8,739 nucleotides of DNA from Deltaproteobacteria bacterium (lineage in GTDB: Bacteria > JAMCPX01): contig JAMDCL010000106.1 of the NCBI GenBank assembly GCA_023489065.1, positions 1-8,739 of the forward strand, given 5' to 3'. Under the pieces are notes generated by a model that worked only from the letters and a program-made list of their open reading frames with translations, did not search any database and was not told the origin of the DNA. Shown here in pieces: positions 1-5,418 of the stretch. The position numbers were made by a program, and so were the translations under genes. Numbering within the stretch: position 1 is the first letter of the stretch; each line of letters opens with the position of its first letter.

Positions 1-905
1 CCGGAGTACATGCAGGGGATCCGGATACCATGAGTGTCCGGAGCAGCTTCCCGCGGTTCGTCGATATGGAGCAAAAATACGGGAGTCTGATAAGGGGTAT
101 GCTCAATGCCCGCCGAGCGAGGCAGCAGCACGCAGCAGCCGGTAACCGATCCATGTTTATGACCATGAAGACCGGCCTAAAAGACCTCATAGATACCCTG
201 CGTCAGCAGTCCGGCGGGGTAAATTTCAAGACCGGTGCCGGGGCACAATCCATTCAACGGACGAGCACTGGCAGGGATGTGAGCTATTCGGTTACGCTAT
301 CAAATTCGGAACAACTCCAGGCCGACGGTATTATTCTTGCGGTGCCTGCTTACGTTTCGGCCGGACTTGTTTCCTCCATGGGAAAAGACCTGTCGGATCT
401 TTTGCTCTCCATACCCTACGTATCAACAGCAACAGTATCGCTTGCGTATAAAAAGGATTCGTTTGGCCATACGCTCAAGGGTTTTGGATTTGTCGTACCC
501 AGGAAAGAAAACAGGCGTATTATGGCAGCAACATGGACGAGCTCCAAGTTTTCCTACCGTTCTCCGGATGATTCGGTCCTGCTGCGATTTTTTGTCGGCG
601 GTGCTGCAAACCAGGACATGGTTTTTAAATCAGACGATGAAATTGCCGGGCTTGTGAGGACCGAGCTTAAGGACATCATGGGTGTTACTGCAGAGCCTCT
701 CTTTGTACGCATTTACCGCTGGGACAGGGCCATGCCTCAGTATACCATAGGTCACGGGTCGAGGGTCAAAACCATAGAGCAGTTGACTGCCGGGCTTGGG
801 AACATACAGCTTTGCGGGAGTGCGTACCACGGCATTGGCATAAGCGATTGTATCAACAGCGGGAACACCGCAGCACAGGGTGTGTTGAAAGGGCTGTTTG
901 ATTAA
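1..905 (+). CDS. hemY: Protoporphyrinogen/coproporphyrinogen oxidase, HemY family, 5'-truncated
   Basis: This is a flavoenzyme of late haem synthesis that oxidises protoporphyrinogen IX (or coproporphyrinogen III in the other branch) with FAD. The reading frame is open from base 3, so the ATG at 30 is internal and the true start lies upstream of the window. The first visible residues, GVHAGDPDTMSVRSSFPRF, match the family's conserved 'AGDP..LS.RAAFP' segment, followed by GSLIRG. About 300 residues are present against roughly 460-480 for the family, so the N-terminal GxGxxG FAD-binding part is missing only because of the window edge. The C-terminus has the conserved FAD-contacting stretch GSAYHGIGISDCINSG at about 819-863. 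Family membership is secure. Whether the substrate is protoporphyrinogen or coproporphyrinogen cannot be told from this half. Upstream haem genes would be expected but are not visible. The symbol hemG is also used for this family. Confidence 0.93.
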   Translation, partial: GVHAGDPDTMSVRSSFPRFVDMEQKYGSLIRGMLNARRARQQHAAAGNRSMFMTMKTGLKDLIDTLRQQSGGVNFKTGAGAQSIQRTSTGRDVSYSVTLSNSEQLQADGIILAVPAYVSAGLVSSMGKDLSDLLLSIPYVSTATVSLAYKKDSFGHTLKGFGFVVPRKENRRIMAATWTSSKFSYRSPDDSVLLRFFVGGAANQDMVFKSDDEIAGLVRTELKDIMGVTAEPLFVRIYRWDRAMPQYTIGHGSRVKTIEQLTAGLGNIQLCGSAYHGIGISDCINSGNTAAQGVLKGLFD

Positions 906-948
906 GCCGGAAGACATCGGTAAAGATTAACGTTTAAGTTTCACTATT

Positions 949-960
949 CAGGAAGTCCTG
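949..960. other. Short dyad in the gap between hemY and the transporter gene
   Basis: CAGGA and TCCTG are separated by two bases, giving a 12-bp near-palindrome 23 bp upstream of the TTGACA box. It is too tight for a hairpin, so an operator is conceivable but unsupported. I see no clear intrinsic terminator for hemY in 906-1057, and no Mg2+ riboswitch (M-box) signature in this leader. Confidence 0.2.
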
Positions 961-982
961 CATAATATCCAGTATAAATCCC

Positions 983-1008
983 TTGACATTCCGGATGTTC
1001 TATATAAG
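983..1008 (+). promoter_or_regulatory. Candidate sigma70 promoter of the transporter unit
   Basis: A perfect -35 hexamer TTGACA lies at 983-988. The A/T run TATATAAGAA follows at 1001-1010, but the best -10 match (TATAAG, 1003-1008) leaves only a 14-bp spacer. A better-spaced -10 (TAAGAA, 1005-1010, 16-bp spacer) is poor. The -10 assignment is therefore uncertain. The site lies 50-75 bp upstream of the transporter ATG at 1058, which suits a promoter independent of hemY. Confidence 0.4.
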
Positions 1009-1057
1009 AAAGGGTTGAAATTTTAAAAAACGAACGCTCGCTGTAAGGGACAAAACC

Positions 1058-2326
1058 ATGGATTTGATATCTTCAACCTACTATGACATCCGAAGGGTTG
1101 TAAAGTTTTTGAAAATTTTTGCGCTGGTTGCCGGTCCGGGCATTATTGTGATGGTTGCGGACAATGACGCGGGCGGCATAACGACCTATGCGGTTACCGG
1201 GGCGCAAACGGGTTACAGTCTGCTCTGGTTCATGGTTTTATTGGGACCCGTTGCATACTACGTACAGGAGATGACCGTCCGTCTCGGTGCGGTTACAAAA
1301 CGCGGGCATGCAGAGGCAATCTTCTATTCTTTCGGATCATTCTGGGGATGGTTTTCCCTGTTGGATCTCGTTTTGACAGACTGGATGACCATGATAACCG
1401 AGTTCATCGGAATGACTGCCGCCCTGAGCATCTTTGGGGTGTCACCTGTGGTTACCGTGTTGATCTGCTGGGGGATCATGGGATTTATGGTACTTCAGGG
1501 GCACTATTGGACATGGGAAAAGCTCGCATTGCTGTTTTGTGCCATAAATATGATCTACATTCCCGCTGCTTTTTTGATTCATCCTTCGGTAAAAGAAGTT
1601 CTCCATGGATTTATTCCACACATGGCAACCGGCGGCTTTACGAACGGTCTTTTTTTCCTGCTCATGGCAAACATAGGTACGACCATAGCTCCATGGATGA
1701 TTTTCTTTCAGCAGAGTACTGTTGTTGATAAAGGCATGCAGGAGAAGGATATACTCTGGGGTAAACTGGACACGCTTGTTGGTGCCGTTCTGACCGTGGT
1801 AGCCGCGATCGTTGTCATTGTCGTTACCGGCAAGGTGCTTTTCGGACAGGATATCGAAAGTGCGGCACAGGCCGCCATTGCGCTGATGCCCGTGAACAAG
1901 TATGTGGGTACGCTGGTCGCGATCGGGCTCTTCGATGCAGGACTTCTGGGAGCCGTATGTATATCTCTTGCCAGCTCGTGGGCGTTTGGCGAGGTGTTCG
2001 GGTGGGCACACTCATTGAACCATAAGGTGAGGGAAGCAAAATGGTTTTATGCGTATTATTTCTTCGATCTGTTGCTTGCAGGGACGGTCGTATTGATACC
2101 CCATGCGCCCCTTGTCCTCATCACGCTGTTTGTGCAGGTAGCAGCTACGGTACTTCTGCCCGCTGCACTGGTTTTTCTTATCATCCTCCTCAATAACGAG
2201 GAACTCATGGGCAAATACAAAAACAACAGACTCGAAAACATCTTAAACATTTCCATCGTCGTGGCCTTGATCGTCATATCCACGGGTTACAGCCTGACGA
2301 TTGTATTTCCGAATATGTTGAAGTAG
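1058..2326 (+). CDS. Nramp-superfamily divalent cation transporter with NRMT-like altered metal site
   Basis: This is an inner-membrane secondary transporter of the Nramp (SLC11/MntH) superfamily, 422 residues with about eleven hydrophobic segments. TM1 aligns without gaps to classical Nramps: GPGIIVMVADNDAGG corresponds to GPxxxxxxxxxDPGN. The Asp is kept (D37) but Pro is Ala and the metal-binding Asn is Gly (G40). In TM6 the classical MPH motif reads APW (A211-P212-W213), so the metal-binding Met is Ala and the His is Trp. Loss of that Met is the known hallmark of Nramp-related Mg2+ transporters (NRMT), so Mn/Fe transport is doubtful and a hard cation such as Mg2+ is more likely. A weak Shine-Dalgarno AAGGGA (1045-1050) precedes ATG 1058. 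It is the first gene of a three-gene unit with a small membrane protein and an MgtE_N/CBS protein. Calling it mntH would be misleading. Confidence 0.88.
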   Translation: MDLISSTYYDIRRVVKFLKIFALVAGPGIIVMVADNDAGGITTYAVTGAQTGYSLLWFMVLLGPVAYYVQEMTVRLGAVTKRGHAEAIFYSFGSFWGWFSLLDLVLTDWMTMITEFIGMTAALSIFGVSPVVTVLICWGIMGFMVLQGHYWTWEKLALLFCAINMIYIPAAFLIHPSVKEVLHGFIPHMATGGFTNGLFFLLMANIGTTIAPWMIFFQQSTVVDKGMQEKDILWGKLDTLVGAVLTVVAAIVVIVVTGKVLFGQDIESAAQAAIALMPVNKYVGTLVAIGLFDAGLLGAVCISLASSWAFGEVFGWAHSLNHKVREAKWFYAYYFFDLLLAGTVVLIPHAPLVLITLFVQVAATVLLPAALVFLIILLNNEELMGKYKNNRLENILNISIVVALIVISTGYSLTIVFPNMLK

Positions 2327-2347
2327 AATGCGGTATGGAGAAATAAC

Positions 2348-2554
2348 ATGGGAAAGGTATTCAACATATTCCGGGGCTTTTTTTCAGCGGTGAGAGACGT
2401 GAACAAGAAATATAAACAACCCCATATAAAAATGACCCGCATGGTATCCTTTTCCCTGTTCATGCTGCGGTTGTACTTGTTTTTCATGGTAGCTATCCTG
2501 CTGTACAAATTTATCACGTTAGCCGTCAAAGGCGGACTGGGGGTCGTGCCGTGA
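2348..2554 (+). CDS. Small single-span inner-membrane protein of unknown function
   Basis: This 68-residue protein lies 21 bp after the transporter stop. It has a good Shine-Dalgarno GGAG (2337-2340) seven bases before its ATG. The N-terminal ~32 residues are basic (K3, R9, R16, K20, K21, K23, K28, R31). One hydrophobic helix follows at about residues 34-60, then a short tail KGGLGVVP. Positive-inside logic puts the basic end in the cytoplasm. Its stop TGA (2552-2554) overlaps the GTG start of the next gene as GTGA, so the two are probably translationally coupled. I do not recognise a named family. Its position between a transporter and a soluble sensor-like protein suggests an accessory or anchoring subunit, which is inference only. 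Real-gene status rests on the SD, the coherent TM and the coupling. Confidence 0.75.
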   Translation: MGKVFNIFRGFFSAVRDVNKKYKQPHIKMTRMVSFSLFMLRLYLFFMVAILLYKFITLAVKGGLGVVP

Positions 2555-3846
2555 ATCCAACCGTTACGAATCAGCCAACCGCGACAAAACAGGAGAGCGG
2601 ACAGTCGTTTTTTTTAAGCGAAGTTCTGGGCGCAAAAATAATCCTCAACGAAAAGAAGATCGGCCGCTTGCAGGATCTCATCATCAAAGAAAACGGGACC
2701 GTTCCCCATGTAACGCATCTCTTGATTTCCCTGCCTTTCGGTATGAGTGCCGTAGTCCCGTGGGAGAAAATCGGGGCAATCCTCGTCAAGGAAAAAAAGA
2801 TAACCGTTGCTGCCGAGGACATCGCTCCGTATAAAGGCGAGCCGGAAGAAAATGCGGTTCTGCTGAAGGACCATGTCATAGACAAGAAGGCCATCGATTT
2901 GAAAGGAAGGGACCTGGAAATCATTTATGACGTGAAACTGAGGATACGCGACGGCATGCTGTACGTCACGGATGTGGACCTGAGCCGTTACGGGCTTTTA
3001 CGACGCATCCATCTGACCATGCTTGCAAACTTTGTCTACAAGTTGGCGAGAAACATTCAGGATCAAACGGTTTCGTGGAAGTACATCCAGCCGCTGCCGG
3101 AACGGATCGGACGTTTTCAGGGCGATATCAAATTGAATGTTCTGAAAGAAAAACTCTCCGATATGCACCCGGTGGATTTGGCGGATATTCTGGAAGAGAT
3201 GGAGCCAAATCAGCGAGTGGAAATTTTCGAGAAACTCGATCCCGAGCAGGCATCGGACACCCTGGAAGAAATCGATCCCGAAGCGCAGCGTGACCTTGTG
3301 GAATCTCTCAAAATCGAAAAGGTTGCGCTGCTCGTCGACGAGATGACGACAGGTCAGGCAGCGGATTTTCTTTCGGTCCTCTCCGTTTCGGAAGCCGATG
3401 CAATCCTGAAGCGCCTGAACCCGGAAAACGCACGCAAGATCCGCACGATTGTTCAGCACCACGAAGAGAACATCCTCGACTTTGCAACGCAGGATTTTAT
3501 ATCTTTTTCACCTGACGTAACCGTGGAACAGGCGCAGGAACAGTACCGCTATATAGCCAAGGGCAAGGATGTCGTCATGTACCTTTATATTCTGGACAAC
3601 GAGAAACATCTTACCGGTGTATTGGACATAAAGGAATTGCTGACCGCCGAAGAGCATGCTTTTCTGAAAGACGTGATGATCCGGAATGTCATTTCGCTGG
3701 CGCATGACAGCACACTCAGGAAGGCATCCGAGTTTTTCGTGCGCTATAATTTCCGCGCACTGCCTATAACCGATACGGACAACAAAATCATAGGTGTCGT
3801 CACGTATCGGGATATCATGGGGCTGCGTCATCGTTATATAGAATAA
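2551..3846 (+). CDS. PRC-barrel / MgtE N-domain / CBS-pair protein, putative Mg2+ sensor without a channel
   Basis: A soluble cytoplasmic protein of 431 residues. Order of parts: a PRC-barrel-like domain at about 22-95; a second PRC-like segment at about 103-155; a linker; the acidic MgtE_N superhelical domain at about 203-310 (HPVDLADILEEM at 206-217, then repeated helices with LDPEQA, IDPEAQ, LNPENA turns); and a CBS pair at about 312-365 and 372-428 ending GVVTYRDIMG. In MgtE channels the N and CBS domains bind Mg2+ and lock the pore. Here the membrane channel half is absent: the protein ends right after the second CBS domain and has no hydrophobic span. The start is GTG 2551, overlapping the preceding TGA. 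No strong SD is seen, only a G-run at 2539-2543, which fits coupling. Context with an Nramp-like transporter suggests it senses Mg2+ (or nucleotides through CBS) and gates that carrier in trans; this role is inferred. Confidence 0.9.
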   Translation: MNPTVTNQPTATKQESGQSFFLSEVLGAKIILNEKKIGRLQDLIIKENGTVPHVTHLLISLPFGMSAVVPWEKIGAILVKEKKITVAAEDIAPYKGEPEENAVLLKDHVIDKKAIDLKGRDLEIIYDVKLRIRDGMLYVTDVDLSRYGLLRRIHLTMLANFVYKLARNIQDQTVSWKYIQPLPERIGRFQGDIKLNVLKEKLSDMHPVDLADILEEMEPNQRVEIFEKLDPEQASDTLEEIDPEAQRDLVESLKIEKVALLVDEMTTGQAADFLSVLSVSEADAILKRLNPENARKIRTIVQHHEENILDFATQDFISFSPDVTVEQAQEQYRYIAKGKDVVMYLYILDNEKHLTGVLDIKELLTAEEHAFLKDVMIRNVISLAHDSTLRKASEFFVRYNFRALPITDTDNKIIGVVTYRDIMGLRHRYIE

Positions 3847-3876
3847 ATCCGTCGCGCCTTGAACTGTTACAAGCGT

Positions 3877-3905
3877 TTGACAATCCCAGGCGATTTTTAT
3901 ATAAA
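3877..3905 (+). promoter_or_regulatory. Sigma70-type promoter of the REC-PilZ gene
   Basis: A perfect -35 TTGACA (3877-3882) and a -10 TATAAA (3900-3905) are separated by exactly 17 bp. They lie between the stop of the CBS protein gene (3846) and the ATG at 3932. The spacing and near-consensus boxes make this the best promoter in the window. It indicates that the regulator is transcribed on its own, though readthrough from the transporter unit is possible because I see no terminator at 3847-3876. Confidence 0.7.
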
Positions 3906-3920
3906 CGGTAAAACATAAAA

Positions 3921-3925
3921 GGGAG
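3921..3925 (+). promoter_or_regulatory. Ribosome binding site fixing the REC-PilZ start
   Basis: GGGAG lies six bases before ATG 3932. This supports that start, which also leaves the complete beta1 strand and acidic pair of the receiver domain. Confidence 0.7.
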
Positions 3926-3931
3926 ATTGCT

Positions 3932-4615
3932 ATGATTAAAATTCTGCTGGTTGACGACATGAGGAATTTTCTCGATCTTGAGGTTTCTTTCTTAAGAAGG
4001 GCTGAATCGAAGATCATAACGGCAAAAGACGGAGCAGAGGCCCTCAAACTGGCAAAGATAGAAAAGCCCGATGTCATTTTGCTTGATTTGGAAATGCCGA
4101 AAATGAACGGAATCGAATGCTGCAGAATTCTCAAGAGCGATCCCGCTTTAAAGAAGATACCCGTCATTATGGTGACCTCTACGGAAAAGAAAGCTGAATC
4201 GATCAAGGCAGGGTGCGACGATTTTGTGCGCAAACCGATTAACGAGTCGGCATTCCTCGAAGAGATCAAAAAGTTTGTCAGTATGAAGATCCGGAAAGAG
4301 GACCGTTACGACATCTCCATCGAGGTGAAGTACACGTACAAAGAAAAAACCGTGTCTGCCTTTTCGAAGGATATGAGTTATTCCGGACTTTCCATAATTA
4401 CAAAAGATCAAATCCCGCTGAACACCGTCTTAAATTTGAATCTTCTTCTGCCATACAATGGGAAGGACGAGTCTCATAAGTGCAAGGCAAAGGTCATGAG
4501 GACTTTCAAGGAAGAAACAGACGACCATGTAGTAAGTGGCCTGGGCCTCGAGCTGGTTGAGGCGGCGTCAAAAACATTGACCGCTATCAAAACGTTTATA
4601 GACAATAAGGAATAG
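3932..4615 (+). CDS. Response regulator with REC receiver and C-terminal PilZ (c-di-GMP-binding) domain
   Basis: A 227-residue cytoplasmic regulator. The receiver domain covers about residues 1-118: acidic pair D8-D9, phospho-acceptor D52 in ILLDLEMPKMNG, conserved T82 in IMVTSTE, and K101-P102, so all phosphorylation residues are present. The PilZ domain starts at once: RKEDR at 121-125 satisfies RxxxR, and DMSYSG at 147-152 satisfies (D/N)xSxxG, so c-di-GMP binding should be intact. There is no DNA-binding or enzymatic output, so the protein probably acts by protein-protein contact, joining a phosphorelay to c-di-GMP signalling, for example in motility, pili or surface polysaccharide. No histidine kinase or diguanylate cyclase is in the window, so it is an orphan here. 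It has its own promoter and RBS. It follows the transporter unit, but nothing in the sequence shows a functional link. Confidence 0.93.
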   Translation: MIKILLVDDMRNFLDLEVSFLRRAESKIITAKDGAEALKLAKIEKPDVILLDLEMPKMNGIECCRILKSDPALKKIPVIMVTSTEKKAESIKAGCDDFVRKPINESAFLEEIKKFVSMKIRKEDRYDISIEVKYTYKEKTVSAFSKDMSYSGLSIITKDQIPLNTVLNLNLLLPYNGKDESHKCKAKVMRTFKEETDDHVVSGLGLELVEAASKTLTAIKTFIDNKE

Positions 4616-4621
4616 TTCACT

Positions 4622-4717
4622 CCGTTAGAAATCCTAACGATTTTCTTATTCCCACAAACGATATTTTTCTGCAAAAAAATGATTATGGCATCGAGCCGGC
4701 TGTTGGATTTCTAACGG
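4622..4717. repeat. Perfect 13-bp inverted repeat in the convergent intergenic gap
   Basis: CCGTTAGAAATCC at 4622-4634 is the exact reverse complement of GGATTTCTAACGG at 4705-4717, with 70 A/T-rich bases between. Each arm lies just past a stop codon: 6 bases after the plus-strand regulator stop and 2 bases after the minus-strand glycosylase stop. No flanking target duplication is seen. It may be part of a bidirectional termination structure or the remnant of a small 96-bp element with terminal inverted repeats. Confidence 0.6.
4623..4649 (+). terminator. Weak candidate intrinsic terminator after the REC-PilZ gene
   Basis: CGTTAG (4623-4628), a five-base loop AAATC, and CTAACG (4634-4639) form a 6-bp hairpin eight bases after the stop. 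It is followed by the T-rich run ATTTTCTTATT. The stem is short and has only two G/C pairs, so termination would be inefficient. The first arm also belongs to a longer-range inverted repeat. Confidence 0.4.
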
Positions 4718-4719
4718 GG

Positions 4720-5418
4720 TTAATCAATATAACGCGGGAGATCCGACAGGGGACATGCATCACACAGCGGCTTTGTCCTGCAGTAGCTCTTCGCAAGTTC
4801 AACAATGAGTGCATGAAACTCATTGAACATTACGGCATCATGCTTCAGGTTGTCCATGAATAGTTGTTGTATATCCTCGTACTGCGCATAATCATTACTC
4901 AAGCCGTGCCGATGCAGTACCCTGAAGGTGTAGCTGTCGACCACGAAGACCGGCTTGTTGCATGCGTACAATAAAATACTGTCTGCCGTTTCATTGCCGA
5001 TACCTTTTATCGATAGGAGCTCATCCCGCAGTGCTTCCGTATCTTTTTTGCACATTGCATCTATGGTGCCTTTATAGTGGATTACAAGGTAATCAACCAT
5101 AAGTTTCAGGTGTTTAGCTTTCTGATTATAAAAACCTGACGGTTTGATGAGCCGGGCTATATTCGAAACGGGCTGGCTGTACAACTTTTCGGGTGAGAGC
5201 ATGTCCGCACGTTTGAGATTCGCTATTGCTTTTTCAACGTTTGTCCATGCCGTGTTCTGGGTCAGTATGGCACCGACAATGACCTCGAACGGAGAATCTG
5301 CAGGCCACCAGTTCCTTTTGCCGAACCGGCGGCAGAGCAGCTGGTAGATGAGTTCAAGCTGTTCTTTTTTTGATGTGCTCATTCCGGTAAGCAGGGTGTC
5401 GGTACAAACAGGCCGCAT
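4720..5418 (-). CDS. HhH-GPD DNA glycosylase, MagIII-like / endonuclease III-domain protein
   Basis: A base-excision repair glycosylase of 232 residues. ILTQNTAW (51-58) is the conserved helix of the endonuclease III fold. The helix-hairpin-helix reads IKGIGNETAD (137-146), and the catalytic Asp is D161 in FVVDSYTFRV. The lysine that gives Nth its AP-lyase activity (GVGRKTA in E. coli) is Glu here (E143), so a monofunctional glycosylase is expected, as in Helicobacter MagIII (3-methyladenine). The C-terminal cysteines are C213, C219 and C222, with Pro at the fourth position (228) and a C-X5-C rather than C-X6-C spacing, so a standard 4Fe-4S cluster is doubtful. The ATG overlaps the PBP stop (TAATG), favouring translational coupling. 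A second in-frame ATG at 5380-5382 (residue 13) is an alternative start, and neither has a clear SD. The damage substrate is inferred, not shown. Confidence 0.85.
   Translation of the reverse strand: MRPVCTDTLLTGMSTSKKEQLELIYQLLCRRFGKRNWWPADSPFEVIVGAILTQNTAWTNVEKAIANLKRADMLSPEKLYSQPVSNIARLIKPSGFYNQKAKHLKLMVDYLVIHYKGTIDAMCKKDTEALRDELLSIKGIGNETADSILLYACNKPVFVVDSYTFRVLHRHGLSNDYAQYEDIQQLFMDNLKHDAVMFNEFHALIVELAKSYCRTKPLCDACPLSDLPRYID

Noticed and set aside
30..32. ATG at 30 as the true start of the haem oxidase
   Set aside because: The frame stays open to the left edge and the upstream residues match the conserved family segment, so this Met is internal.
906..1057. Mg2+ riboswitch (M-box) leader for the transporter unit
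   Set aside because: At most about 50-75 bases would be transcribed between the candidate promoter and the ATG, too short for an M-box, and I see none of its conserved core.
1442..2011. Minus-strand open frame of 189 codons inside the transporter gene
   Set aside because: It is antisense to well-conserved Nramp membrane segments. The composition is Cys/His-rich nonsense with no recognisable motif.
2998..3462. Minus-strand open frame of 154 codons
   Set aside because: It is antisense to the MgtE_N domain. It resembles a shadow of the acidic codon pattern and has no plausible start signal.
3508..4269. Minus-strand open frame of 253 codons
   Set aside because: It lies opposite the CBS domains and the receiver domain and crosses the strong plus-strand promoter. 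Its translation shows no domain, and both plus-strand genes are clearly real.
4663..4680. A/T hairpin ATTTTT...AAAAAAT in the convergent gap
   Set aside because: The stem has no G/C pairs and is not followed by a suitable T-run on the right strand. It is likely simple A/T composition.
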